From a virus, in the IMG/VR virus record IMGVR_UViG_3300046096_000464, positions 1 through 64,000 of that record: a DNA stretch of 64,000 nucleotides. One strand, 5' to 3'. The position numbers and the translations under genes are program-made. Positions 24,306 through 33,642 of this stretch are shown here, piece after piece (position 1 is the first letter of the stretch; each line of letters begins with the position of its first letter). The notes under the pieces are model-generated. The model did not search any database. It was not told the origin of the DNA and was given only the letters and a program-made list of their open reading frames with translations.

Positions 24306-25190
24306 TTACTTTTGAAACCATTGTACTAAAGGCAACATTACAGCAACTCTTATCTCACTAGCGTCAATAGTATAAAGTGGCGATCTCAAATATTTTTGAT
24401 CTAGCAAATACGTGTGCCACATGTCATCTGGGAATGGAATATTAGTATTTCCAGATTCAATCTCATCAATCAGGTCAAATGCTATATTATTACTCACTGC
24501 CCAATGGAAGTTAATTCCAGTGAACCTATCGCCGTCAACAGAAGTTACATATACTAAAGGAGAACGATCAAATTTTGGTAGAGTATTCCAGTTTTTGGCA
24601 AAATATCTAAAACTCATATAACTACCTACTACTGGGCGATCATAGATGATTCTTCTATTATTCTCTACATATGATCTAGTGGTAGATAATCCACTATATT
24701 GATTAAATGCCCGACGATAGGCAAAAATATCATTAGCTGGACTGATATTTTTCACAAAGGTGAATATATTTTTTTCTGTTCTTTGAGAAGGAGGTGCTAG
24801 TCGTTCGGCTTCTTTTTCTTCTCTTTTTTTCTCTCTTTTGTAAAAGTTTTGAATATTTGTAAATTCTGCACTTTTTTGAGCATAAGTTTTGCTATCTTTA
24901 TCTTTTTCTACGTCTCGATCTACTTTTAATTTATCCTTTCGTTCTTTTCTGAAGCCATCAATAATATCTTTGACCCCTTTAGCCTTTTCTTGATATGTAG
25001 CATTATCAAGGAATGATTCTTCCTCTGTGGAATTCATACCCTTGATAATCTGATCGACCATATCAATTTTTTGTCTATAAGTATATCGCTTAGTCGGGTC
25101 GAACGCATTCATCACTGCATCGTCTGTTTCTAATTTTGCTCTGATTCTTGCTCTAGCATCTGCCAATTGTCTATTATTGAGTTTAGCCAT
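24306..25190 (-). CDS. 2: DNA end protector (gp2-like)
   Basis: 294 residues. The first ~130 are charged and helical. The C-terminal domain contains YFAKNWNTLPKFDRSPLVYV and DRFTGINFHWAVSN, the pattern (YYDRFPL...GLNLHYLPP) I associate with gp2 of T4-type cyanophages. gp2 protects packaged DNA ends from RecBCD. Location next to gp4, as in T4, supports the call. The long N-terminal extension is unusual. Confidence 0.65.
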   Translation of the reverse strand: MAKLNNRQLADARARIRAKLETDDAVMNAFDPTKRYTYRQKIDMVDQIIKGMNSTEEESFLDNATYQEKAKGVKDIIDGFRKERKDKLKVDRDVEKDKDSKTYAQKSAEFTNIQNFYKREKKREEKEAERLAPPSQRTEKNIFTFVKNISPANDIFAYRRAFNQYSGLSTTRSYVENNRRIIYDRPVVGSYMSFRYFAKNWNTLPKFDRSPLVYVTSVDGDRFTGINFHWAVSNNIAFDLIDEIESGNTNIPFPDDMWHTYLLDQKYLRSPLYTIDASEIRVAVMLPLVQWFQK

Positions 25191-25191
25191 T

Positions 25192-25914
25192 TTATGATAT
25201 TACCTCTAGTTCTGGTTTAAGATTACTATTGCTAGAATATAGTGGATATTCGTATTTGAATGTAACAGACACTCTATTCAATTGACTACTTCCACTATTT
25301 AATGGAATAGAACTAATAGTTGTAGGATAAGCATTGTGTAATATTGTAGTATACTTTAACACATTATTAGGCATAGTTGATTTAGGACTACCAGGGATTA
25401 CTGGAACTGTAGGTATAGCATTTTTCGTCGGTATTATTATTTTTCCATTACCATATCTTTCGTACTTTTCAATGGTGATATTTGACACATACTCATCTCG
25501 ATAACGCAGTCTCATTCTCCTAAAACTAGTGGGTTGATTGGATATTGGTTTTATAAATTCTATCCATTTGTCAAATATTTTTTTCTGAGATAGATAGGCA
25601 TCCAATATGAATGTAATGCTTATTTCTGGATATACTATATCAGTGGCATAACTGTATGCGGGGGAATTATTTATTTTGTATGTACTAGTAGTCACTTGTT
25701 CTCCTGGTAATGTCACTTCATCTGTATAGAATTGAAGCCACTGGCTTGGGTTATATGTTAGCGTATCGGTTGCAAATTGTGTTTTAAGATTTTTAAATAA
25801 ACTGGAAGAATTAGTTTCTTCTATTCTCCCGAAGTTAATGTCGTATATATTCGATGAAGATATTCCATTTTCTTGAATTAAATTTTGAAACGACGCGAAG
25901 GTGGGATATGCCAT
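25192..25914 (-). CDS. Tail-tube-fold protein (gp19-like)
   Basis: 240 residues. TDIVYPEISITFILDAYLSQKKIFDKWIEFI, a YRDEYVSNITIEKYE strand and ILHNAYPTTISSIPLNSGSSQLNRVSVTFKYE are typical of the T4 gp19/gp54 tube fold. It may be a tube-initiator or tail-completion relative. It begins one base after the gp2-like gene and is the first gene of this leftward operon. Confidence 0.7.
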   Translation of the reverse strand: MAYPTFASFQNLIQENGISSSNIYDINFGRIEETNSSSLFKNLKTQFATDTLTYNPSQWLQFYTDEVTLPGEQVTTSTYKINNSPAYSYATDIVYPEISITFILDAYLSQKKIFDKWIEFIKPISNQPTSFRRMRLRYRDEYVSNITIEKYERYGNGKIIIPTKNAIPTVPVIPGSPKSTMPNNVLKYTTILHNAYPTTISSIPLNSGSSQLNRVSVTFKYEYPLYSSNSNLKPELEVIS

Positions 25915-25991
25915 AGAATGATGTTATATAATCTATTGGTATTTATTCAATAACTGTGCTATATTGATTAAATATTTTATATTATTGTAAT

Positions 25992-26347
25992 ATGAGACAT
26001 TTCAATTCGATGCTCAATCTTTGGCAATTTGATCGACCTCACCATGATTCAATGTATGTCAAACTATTAGTGGTAATAGCTATTTAATACAAATTTGTTT
26101 ACCAAGAATAAATAAACTTGTAAGTTTTGGTTCTAAAGATCTTAACTACCTTCAAAATCTGCATTACCAATTTGCTACTAAATCAGGATTAGTTACTTCT
26201 GAACGATATCTCCAAGAACTACCAAACTGGCTACCTGACCATAATATCCAATTTACTCCAAAACATCAGAACAAACTAGAACAATTGATTGAAGCGCACA
26301 TAGTAAATCAACTTATGTGGGATAAGCCAATTATCCTCACTAAATAA
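25992..26347 (+). pseudogene. Degraded HNH homing endonuclease
   Basis: Fragments in differing frames match the intact family: start-like NLWQFDRPHHDS, then (after a large deletion of the HNH core) RINKLVSFGSKDLNYLQNLHYQFATKSGLVTSERYLQELPNW and a C-terminus near LMWDKPI. A TGTGCTATATT promoter relic lies at ~25955. This explains most of the 460-base gap between the divergent operons; nothing else is seen there. Confidence 0.8.
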
Positions 26348-26376
26348 TAAATATATTAAATTTAATAATTTAACTG

Positions 26377-27102
26377 ATGAAACTCCCACAAATTGCATAC
26401 CAGACTTACGAGATGACCTCCGCTATCTCTAAAAATAAAATTAAATATCGTCCATTTTTGACTGGGGAAGAAAAAATATTATATTTAGCACAAAAAACTG
26501 GAGATAATAAACAGATCAAAGATGCGGTGATTCAAGTTTTGAATAATTGTATCATCACCCCAGGAGTGATTGCGGAAGAATTGTCTGTATTTGATTTGGA
26601 GAAACTGTTGTTATCGGTTCGGGCAAAGGCTGTTGGTGAAGTAATTGATGTACAGATTCCCTGCGATTTAGAACCAGAGGATAATGGTCAACCAGTATAT
26701 GTGCCAGTTAAGATCAACATCGAAGATATCCTAGTACATATTCCCCCAGATCATACAAATAAAATAGAAGTTAATGAAAATACTACATTAGTGATGAAAT
26801 ATCCAGGGTTGGATGATTTTTTGTTGGATAACTTTATTGATGAAGATAGTCAAAAAAATATGTTTGAAATTACCTTATTGTGCTTGGATAAATTAGTAGT
26901 AGGAGATGAGATATATGATTTTAATGATGCGTCTGATGACGATTTGAATGGATTTTTAGACAGTATGCCAACTAAAATATTTGATAAAATTACTAACTTT
27001 TTCACCAACCCGCCGAAATTATATCATGATGTAGTTGTTTATCACCCTGTTTCGGGCAATATTACAAAATTGCGTTTAGAGGGTATACAAGCTTTTTTTT
27101 AA
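26377..27102 (+). CDS. 26: Baseplate hub assembly protein (gp26-like)
   Basis: 241 residues. KYRPFLTGEEKILYLAQKTGDNKQIKDAVIQVLNNCI and EKLLLSVRAKAVGEVIDVQIPC identify the T4_baseplate (gp26) family, a chaperone-like factor for the hub. Its 3' end runs over eight consecutive T residues into a stop (27100-27102). A -1 shift there would add 61 codons ending at 27284, which is gp51-like; see the next entry. The AT palindrome at 26354-26367 stands 10 bases before the ATG. Confidence 0.85.
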   Translation: MKLPQIAYQTYEMTSAISKNKIKYRPFLTGEEKILYLAQKTGDNKQIKDAVIQVLNNCIITPGVIAEELSVFDLEKLLLSVRAKAVGEVIDVQIPCDLEPEDNGQPVYVPVKINIEDILVHIPPDHTNKIEVNENTTLVMKYPGLDDFLLDNFIDEDSQKNMFEITLLCLDKLVVGDEIYDFNDASDDDLNGFLDSMPTKIFDKITNFFTNPPKLYHDVVVYHPVSGNITKLRLEGIQAFF

Positions 27103-27284
27103 TCGCATTTGGTTATAATAGTTTAGAAAATATTTTCCAGAGAAATTTTGATTTGTTATATATACATAAAATCTCAGCGGAATTTGTTGAATTTAGTGTC
27201 CCTTGGGAATTAGATGTCCATATGCAGAGGATCGCACAATATCAAGATGACCTAAAATATCAAAGAGATACTGCTAATAATTAA
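27099..27284 (+). CDS. 51: gp51-like extension reached by -1 frameshift
   Basis: In the -1 frame from the T8 tract the reading is LIAFGYNSLENIFQRNFDLL... to QYQDDLKYQRDTANN, 61 codons with no usable internal ATG or ribosome-binding site near the start. In T4, gp26 is followed by gp51. The arrangement recalls programmed frameshifts in tail-assembly chaperones (lambda gpG/gpGT type). A simple -1 indel or sequencing error in the T run is the alternative. Confidence 0.65.
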   Translation, partial: LIAFGYNSLENIFQRNFDLLYIHKISAEFVEFSVPWELDVHMQRIAQYQDDLKYQRDTANN

Positions 27285-27290
27285 ATTTAA

Positions 27291-27316
27291 TCCCCCTCTA
27301 ATTAATTAGAGGGGGA
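27291..27316. terminator. Terminator hairpin
   Basis: TCCCCCTCTAATT/AATTAGAGGGGGA, a 13-bp perfect stem after the gp26/51 frame and facing the convergent giant gene. Confidence 0.75.
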
Positions 27317-27317
27317 T

Positions 27318-27374
27318 TATCATATTTATGATTTTCGTGCGTTGAGGGGCATATTAACGGCATCTGAGATTATA
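27318..27374 (-). repeat. Composite intergenic module, reverse copy
   Basis: Core variant at 27338-27356 (TGCGTTGAGGGGCATATTA) with a TATTTATG box; it abuts the stop codon of the minus-strand giant gene. Confidence 0.65.
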
Positions 27375-30074
27375 CTAGACGAAAATACTGTCCGTAACAT
27401 CTCCACGTATACTAGATATTGCCGTGAATCTGTGCAAATCAGAGGAAAAATTGAAATTTGCGGTGGAATACACAGTTTTATTAGCAGTATTGATGACATC
27501 ACCTCCGATGATTGTATTGCTGTTTATTGGATTCGCAGATAGCGTAGGGAGTGGAGTAACTTTAGGGACAGTTTTGTATGGTGTATTGGGTGTTGAAAGT
27601 GGGGTAACTTTAGGGACAGGGTTATATGATGGAGAATTGAATGTGGGGGGGGTTGGGACTGGTGTATATACTGGGGATATATTTTTTAATTTAGTGCTCT
27701 TTTTCTTACCACTGCCACTATTAGGAGTCATACTTTTCTTGCCAGTACCACTGCTATCTGGATTATCCATTATAGTTTCCATATTTACATTAGGTAGTGG
27801 AGTTACTTTCGGAACAGGATTATATCCACTGGGAGTATCTTTGTATGTTAATTTGTTTTGTTCTGGAATAGGTTCTATATCTTTACCTTTACCTAACCCC
27901 AACATTTGTGTAAGAGTAGTAAATGCCCCACCTACTTTTCCATAATCAATATTGCGTGTAGTAGCTACTGGAGCAACAGGAGTAGGAGTAGTATTTGTAG
28001 GATTTGTAGTAGGGGTACCGAGAGCAGTATTATTATTATTATCTAATAATCTTACGGCTTGGGCAAATTTTAATACTTCGCCATTTTTGCCATTACTGCC
28101 ACTAGTTCCTGTATTTATTCTGGTTCCAACTTTTTTACTATGGTGCCAATATCTCCCATCTCCCAAATATATGCCAACGTGGGTTATTTCTCCATCATTT
28201 TTTATTCCATTTATACCAGCATAGGTATCTTTCCACTGAACAATATCCCCACGTTTTATTTTAGCTTTATCATATATTATCTGATTTGGGGCACCAAAAC
28301 TGTTTGCTCTTGCCGGATTAGTTTGTTTTCCTATACCCGTAAGGGCAAAATCTGCTGGAGTATCTGTTATTCCCATATCAATATTTAATTTTTTTCCTAT
28401 ATTTCTGACGGAATTTGCACATTGTACTGGTATGCCTTTATATAATCCTAAAGTTTTTTCCGCAGTACTAGCAATTTTTTCATTTATATCAGATACTACC
28501 CCCCCCTTACTATATCCATTTACCCCCATACTTCCATCAGTTTCTAATACATTACTCGCCATATTAGGTACATCATATCCCTTATCAATAGCTTCCTTTA
28601 TCCTAATACTGGTTAAATTTTTATTGGTCTTGGTGGCTGGAGTATCATATGGAATTACAAAACTACTGTCATTGGTTTTATGCTTACTCACGTATTCGCT
28701 ACCATGTCCAATAAAACTAGTACTTTTGCCCCCATTTAATGATACCGGATATCCATTATAACTACCACTAATCCAACCACTACCTTTACCAGATACACTA
28801 CCACCAATAGACTTAGTGGGTAATGGTGTGTCACTTGGAATTTTACTAATAAAGGCATTTAATATATCTGCTAATAATCCTCTAACTGTTGTGTCATTAG
28901 AACTTTGGAATGTACCTTCTCCGCCTACACTATCTATATTGGGATTAGATGTACCTATTATCTTATCTAAACTGTGATTATTGTTTGTAGATGGACTGAT
29001 TTTTCCTAGGTGCAGTTCAGTTTTTGTATCTCCTATGGGAACATCAAACATCTTCCCTATGCTATTGATTAGTGGAAATAATGTGTTACTAGAATCTGGA
29101 TTGTCTTTCATGGAAGATTTCAATATACCAACAATGCTACTTCCTATAATAGAAAATGGCAATTTCATTAAATCATGAAATTTTGGTGCGATGCTTTTTA
29201 TATCCTTATTAAAAGTTTCATTATTAGTGACTCCAGTTAATAATGAATTTAATGGTTTAATATTATTTTTTTGTGATGTATTTTCTACCACTCCACCTTT
29301 GGCGAGTTTTGGTAAATTTGGATTTATATCTTTTTTAGTGGAGTCGGGGTTAGTTAGATTAACTAATGATTGTGGTTGAACTGGTGTTTCTGGTACAGTT
29401 GGTTGACTAAAAATTTCTGGGTTTGGTTCAGATTTTTGTGTTGGTGCTAGATCAGTTACACCTTGTTTTATCGTTTTGTTCGCAGCTTCTACTGATTTTT
29501 CTGCAACACCACCTAAATTTTTATTGATTCCTTCTAATAATCCATTAAACGCTTTACTTATAGTTTTTGGTGTGTCTGTTATTATCTTACCAATGCTATA
29601 TAAAGGAGAAACCAATACTTTAATAAATCCGACTGTACCATTAAAAAAATCTCCAAATACTTTACCAAGCTTGAGTAGATTAGATATACTACCTCCTACC
29701 CACCAAAACACCCCATCAACAAAATTTAATATAAACTTGCCGATGTTATAAAATCCCTTCAGGATATTAGCTAGTTTTTTTGTATTTTTTGGATTTGCGA
29801 CCCATTCTGCAATTTTATATGCCGCAAATAGTGTTCCAATTTTTCCGATAAAGTTTAGGAAGTCACTAATTATCCCTCCCGATTTTTTTGATTCTCTGTC
29901 GTACTTTGTGTTGTACGTTTGTTTTGCAATATTTTCTTCTTTTTCTGCGGTTTTGCTTTGGTATTTTTCCTTTTTTTTATTTCTGTATTCGTAATCTTTT
30001 TGTTCAAGTGATATTAGTTTATCAATATTTTTATTTAATTTTTCTATCTGTGGTATACTGATGTTAATGGACAT
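27375..30074 (-). CDS. Tape-measure-like tail protein with CHAP/NlpC-type hydrolase
   Basis: 899 residues. Residues 1-70 are charged helix; 70-190 hydrophobic, tape-measure-like (FLNFIGKIGTLFAAYKIAEWV); 200-540 low-complexity with KLAKGGVVEN. Residues ~545-665 form a Cys-His amidase-type domain: PVQCANSVRNIG supplies Cys and ITHVGIYLGDGRYWHH the His. The C-terminal 150 residues hold repeats of YNPVPKVTPLP and then VIGGDVI. It shares its N-terminal layout and a NIDYGKVGGAFTTLTQMLG segment with the divergent gene at 30159, so they are paralogues. A minus-strand TATAAATA box at 30102-30109 fits late expression. Confidence 0.8.
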   Translation of the reverse strand: MSINISIPQIEKLNKNIDKLISLEQKDYEYRNKKKEKYQSKTAEKEENIAKQTYNTKYDRESKKSGGIISDFLNFIGKIGTLFAAYKIAEWVANPKNTKKLANILKGFYNIGKFILNFVDGVFWWVGGSISNLLKLGKVFGDFFNGTVGFIKVLVSPLYSIGKIITDTPKTISKAFNGLLEGINKNLGGVAEKSVEAANKTIKQGVTDLAPTQKSEPNPEIFSQPTVPETPVQPQSLVNLTNPDSTKKDINPNLPKLAKGGVVENTSQKNNIKPLNSLLTGVTNNETFNKDIKSIAPKFHDLMKLPFSIIGSSIVGILKSSMKDNPDSSNTLFPLINSIGKMFDVPIGDTKTELHLGKISPSTNNNHSLDKIIGTSNPNIDSVGGEGTFQSSNDTTVRGLLADILNAFISKIPSDTPLPTKSIGGSVSGKGSGWISGSYNGYPVSLNGGKSTSFIGHGSEYVSKHKTNDSSFVIPYDTPATKTNKNLTSIRIKEAIDKGYDVPNMASNVLETDGSMGVNGYSKGGVVSDINEKIASTAEKTLGLYKGIPVQCANSVRNIGKKLNIDMGITDTPADFALTGIGKQTNPARANSFGAPNQIIYDKAKIKRGDIVQWKDTYAGINGIKNDGEITHVGIYLGDGRYWHHSKKVGTRINTGTSGSNGKNGEVLKFAQAVRLLDNNNNTALGTPTTNPTNTTPTPVAPVATTRNIDYGKVGGAFTTLTQMLGLGKGKDIEPIPEQNKLTYKDTPSGYNPVPKVTPLPNVNMETIMDNPDSSGTGKKSMTPNSGSGKKKSTKLKNISPVYTPVPTPPTFNSPSYNPVPKVTPLSTPNTPYKTVPKVTPLPTLSANPINSNTIIGGDVINTANKTVYSTANFNFSSDLHRFTAISSIRGDVTDSIFV

Positions 30075-30158
30075 TTTATTAAATTTAATAATTTATACCA
30101 ATATTTATAATAATAGTCTATTTTCTAAATATTGATATCAAGCATTAAATTTAATAAA
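30075..30158. promoter_or_regulatory. Divergent promoter region of the two tape-measure-like genes
   Basis: 84 bases carrying two AT palindromes (30077-30090 and 30144-30155), each next to a start codon, and a minus-strand late box at 30102-30109. The symmetry suggests the two giant genes are co-ordinately expressed. Confidence 0.5.
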
Positions 30159-33017
30159 ATGTTATTTTCCGCAATCAATACAAAATTTGATAGATTAGTC
30201 AAGATCAAAGAAAAACAAATAAAATTAAATCTATATCGACAAGAAAAATATCAGATAGAGCAAGAAGAACAAAAAAAAGTAGTAACTATAACAAAGATAA
30301 AGCGAAATGGATTCAGAGAATCATTATTAGATAAAATAATTAAATTTGGTGTGATGTATGGTGCAGTTAAAGTCGCACAATTTGTAGCAGACAAGAAAAA
30401 TATTGGAACAGTTGCAGGAATATTGAAAACAGCTAAGGGGTTGTTTGATGTAGCAACCGCAGTGGGAGAATTTGGTGCGGGGAATTTGATGGATGGATTA
30501 AGCAAAGTAGCAGGTGATAAAACAATATTAGCTAAATTTTCTGGAGGTATACAGGCGGCAGTAGGATTTATCTCACTCAGATGGTTAATAAACCCATTCA
30601 AAATAATTAGTGATATCAAATCTTTACCTTCTTTGTTAGGTAAAGTTAATCGTGCTGCTAAATTTTTGAGTATGAGTTTATCGGATTTAGCAAGTTGGTC
30701 AAAAATATTTGTCAAAGGATTGTTTAAAGGTATAGATCAATTTTTTAGTAGAGCAATATTAAAGGTATTTGGTAAACCAATTTGGAGTTATTTGCGTAGA
30801 TTGGTGAATGGATTATATAAAACTGTGGGAGGAGCAGTAGGTGGTGTGATTGGTAAAGCAAGTGCTGGAGTTGGGCAATTAGCAAGTAAATTTATACCTA
30901 AAGCAGTAATCCGAGCAGCCGGATCATTTTTAACTAAAATTCCAATAGTAGGTTCATTATTAGGATTCGGGATAAATTTAATATTGGGAGATCCCATACA
31001 AAAAGCCGCATTTAAACTAGGAACATCTACAGCAGGTGCAGCATTAGGTGGAGCAGTGGGGTTAGCATTTCCTCCAGCAATACCATTTACCGCAGCTATA
31101 GGTGGATTTTTGGGGGATTGGTTAGGCGATACATTGTATGATAAATTTATCCCACCAAAGTTAGCATTAGGTGGTGTGGTATCCCATACTTCTAAGAAAG
31201 GGACTCATGTAATCGTAGCAGAAAATGAGGATGAGGTAGTTATTCCACTATCAATGCTGACAATGAATAATGATATTGGTGCTAAATTATTTGAACCGAT
31301 TAAACTAGTTGCATCAAATATTTTGGGTGCTATTGATTCGGTAATTGATAAAAATGACACTATATATGGTAATATAAGTTCTGATATTACTAATTCTTTA
31401 GTAACATTGACAAATACATTTGGTTCTGCTACAGTAGTTAGTAAGTCTATAACCTCACCATATATCGATACAAATAATAATGAAGTAAATAATTCAAAAT
31501 CAACTAACACAAATTCAGACATATTTGGTACAGAAAATATAAACCAAGTTTCTCAATCAGACACATTAAGTACTATAAATAATAATACCAGTGTCAGAGG
31601 ATTATTACGTTCAATATTGGATGTAATGGTAAATACTGATGCTATAGGAGGAAATTTTATGAATATTAGTCCGGCTGGTGGTATTACTCCACCTCCAGCA
31701 ATAGTCCAAAGTTATTCGGCTAGTGCAGATGTACCAGGTACATTAATTGCTACTGGTAGAGCAACATATTATGATCCATATGACCCCACCGATAAAACTT
31801 CTGGAGGGAAAAAATTATCTACGGGGGGGTATTATAGTCGTACGGAATTTGAGGGTGCCGTATTCCCAGATCTCATATTGAGATTACCAGAAAGATATAC
31901 TGCGCGTACCAATGAACGACCAGCATATTTTAGAGGTAAGACTATCAAAAAGCCTTTTATGGTTAAATTGGTACATAAGAAAACTGGTAAACAGGCGTAT
32001 GTTAAGATAAACGATGTCGGTATTGGTAAGAAGGGAGATACTAGTAGACTAATTGACATGAATAGTACCACCAAACAATATTTTGGTGGAGATAGTGGGG
32101 GGATAGAAGTATATTTGGCACCAGATGATGCTAAACCTGGTGCATTACCAGATCTGCCAAAATTTGAACAAGGTGGAGAATATGTATATAATGAATTACC
32201 ACATAAAAGATGGGCGGGAAAAAGGCGCGCAGGGAGAAAACATGCAGGCGAAGATATTGCTATGCGTACCGATGGAACATTCCAGAGTTTTGTTGGTGGT
32301 AAAGTGATGTTCAAGGGATTCCAAGCTGGTAAGAATAAATATGGTCATTATATCGATATATATAATGACAAATTGAAGGTTACAGAAAGAATCGCAGAAG
32401 CTGGTCAATTTTTTGTGAAGCCAGGAGATTTAGTAAAACCTGGACAAATAGTATCTACTGGGACAAGTACTGGGATGATCCACTACGAAATAAGACCAAC
32501 TCCAAAATACACTATTCCACAATATTATTTTGCAGGCACCGTCGATCCAGTAAAATATCTACAATCTGTTGGGGCATTGACAATTGCTAGTAACACTATT
32601 AAAAATAATGGTCTACAGTCTTTATTGGATGGGACTACCCTTACTGCTAACATGGATAGTAGTACTGTTATGGCTACTCCTGGTGCGACTGCTTCTACTG
32701 CCAACATGGATAGTAGTACTGTTATGGCTACTCCTGGTGCGACTACTTCTACTGCTGCTACGGCACCAAAGCCGATCCCAATTGACTATAGTAAGATCGG
32801 CAAAGCATTTACCGATCTTACGCAAATGCTGGGGGTGAATAGTACTCAGCAGGTAGCCGCACAACCGAAGGCAAACAACAAATCTACCACTGCCAATAAA
32901 AACCTGATTAACAATATTAATTTGATCAGATCTGGCAACAGTGCTAATGTGATCACGGTGGAACAGAAAATAATTACACCCACTAAACAACCGGACGCGC
33001 GATTAAGAAGTCTTTAG
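30159..33017 (+). CDS. Tape-measure-like tail protein with RlpA-like and M23-like domains
   Basis: 952 residues from ATG 30159 (just after an AT palindrome; an upstream TTG at 30132 is less likely). Residues 1-60 charged helix; 60-330 hydrophobic and Gly/Ala-rich; LALGGVVSHTSKKGTHVIVAENEDEVVIPLSML near 336 is a classic tape-measure motif. GRATYYDPYDPTD...VKINDVG...RLIDM near 530-640 is an RlpA-like double-psi barrel. Residues ~690-785 are an M23 peptidase-like domain (KHAGEDIAM, YGHYIDIY, TSTGMIHYEIR); the first His of the usual HxH is Met, so catalysis is doubtful. Two tandem ANMDSSTVMATPGAT repeats precede the C-terminal IDYSKIGKAFTDLTQMLG, shared with the divergent paralogue. Confidence 0.8.
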   Translation: MLFSAINTKFDRLVKIKEKQIKLNLYRQEKYQIEQEEQKKVVTITKIKRNGFRESLLDKIIKFGVMYGAVKVAQFVADKKNIGTVAGILKTAKGLFDVATAVGEFGAGNLMDGLSKVAGDKTILAKFSGGIQAAVGFISLRWLINPFKIISDIKSLPSLLGKVNRAAKFLSMSLSDLASWSKIFVKGLFKGIDQFFSRAILKVFGKPIWSYLRRLVNGLYKTVGGAVGGVIGKASAGVGQLASKFIPKAVIRAAGSFLTKIPIVGSLLGFGINLILGDPIQKAAFKLGTSTAGAALGGAVGLAFPPAIPFTAAIGGFLGDWLGDTLYDKFIPPKLALGGVVSHTSKKGTHVIVAENEDEVVIPLSMLTMNNDIGAKLFEPIKLVASNILGAIDSVIDKNDTIYGNISSDITNSLVTLTNTFGSATVVSKSITSPYIDTNNNEVNNSKSTNTNSDIFGTENINQVSQSDTLSTINNNTSVRGLLRSILDVMVNTDAIGGNFMNISPAGGITPPPAIVQSYSASADVPGTLIATGRATYYDPYDPTDKTSGGKKLSTGGYYSRTEFEGAVFPDLILRLPERYTARTNERPAYFRGKTIKKPFMVKLVHKKTGKQAYVKINDVGIGKKGDTSRLIDMNSTTKQYFGGDSGGIEVYLAPDDAKPGALPDLPKFEQGGEYVYNELPHKRWAGKRRAGRKHAGEDIAMRTDGTFQSFVGGKVMFKGFQAGKNKYGHYIDIYNDKLKVTERIAEAGQFFVKPGDLVKPGQIVSTGTSTGMIHYEIRPTPKYTIPQYYFAGTVDPVKYLQSVGALTIASNTIKNNGLQSLLDGTTLTANMDSSTVMATPGATASTANMDSSTVMATPGATTSTAATAPKPIPIDYSKIGKAFTDLTQMLGVNSTQQVAAQPKANNKSTTANKNLINNINLIRSGNSANVITVEQKIITPTKQPDARLRSL

Positions 33018-33048
33018 TTGACAGCCACATTCATATATGATATAGTTA

Positions 33049-33417
33049 ATGGAGAAAGTAAATCGAAACAATACCCACATGAAGACCATTAAATATCAGC
33101 AACTCGTTAGTGCCCATATCGATTATCTAGATTCAAATGTATATGATGTAGCACCAGAACTACTTTTTTCATTCAAACCAAAAATGAAAAAAGTAACTTG
33201 CAATATGTATGTTCAAAAATTCCCAGAACAAGATGATATGTTTAAATCTTATCAAATAGTGGTATCTGGTGAGATTATTATGGGAACTAAGAATTGGTTA
33301 GAAAAATACCCATCTAGCAGTTATTTTTTAGAATTGCATGTATTACCAGAATACAATGATAAAATTCAATGTGATTTTGATGATAATGAGGAGGAACTAA
33401 AGACAGAAATAGTGTAG
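33049..33417 (+). CDS. Hypothetical protein, 122 aa
   Basis: 122 residues (an internal ATG at 33079 is an alternative start). Beta-rich middle and a strongly acidic C-terminus (DFDDNEEELKTE). It follows the giant tail gene by 31 bases and ends at a terminator, so it is the last gene of that unit. Possibly a tail-assembly accessory; family not recognised. Confidence 0.6.
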   Translation: MEKVNRNNTHMKTIKYQQLVSAHIDYLDSNVYDVAPELLFSFKPKMKKVTCNMYVQKFPEQDDMFKSYQIVVSGEIIMGTKNWLEKYPSSSYFLELHVLPEYNDKIQCDFDDNEEELKTEIV

Positions 33418-33425
33418 ATATCAGA

Positions 33426-33460
33426 TTAGAGGCATCAAACAGATGTCTCTAAATTTTTAT
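33426..33460 (+). terminator. Terminator hairpin
   Basis: TTAGAGGCATC pairs with GATGTCTCTAA, followed by ATTTTTAT. Confidence 0.7.
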
Positions 33461-33596
33461 CAAATTAATAAACTTGCAAATAACATATGATTCGGTAATT
33501 TATTATATGTTTCCAAGACAATATAATATGTTTGGCAAACCTAATTATATAACTGCCTATCTAGATTATTATGAGTAATTTAATATGATTCACGAT

Positions 33597-33640
33597 ATAG
33601 TCCTACTCATAAATATTAGTAGGACTATTAAATTTAATAA
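33597..33640 (+). promoter_or_regulatory. Leader hairpin and AT palindrome before gp27
   Basis: ATAGTCCTACT/AGTAGGACTAT (33597-33628) with CATAAATATT in its loop, then the AT palindrome (33627-33640) 2 bases before the ATG. The loop contains a late-box-like CATAAATA. Confidence 0.5.
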
Positions 33641-33642
33641 TT

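Noticed and set aside
27424-29751. Series of plus-strand open frames inside the giant minus-strand gene
   Set aside because: They are antisense shadows; the minus-strand frame has domains, a promoter and normal codon use.
30251-32990. Minus-strand frames opposite the 30159 gene
   Set aside because: Low-complexity antisense frames without starts, ribosome-binding sites or homology.
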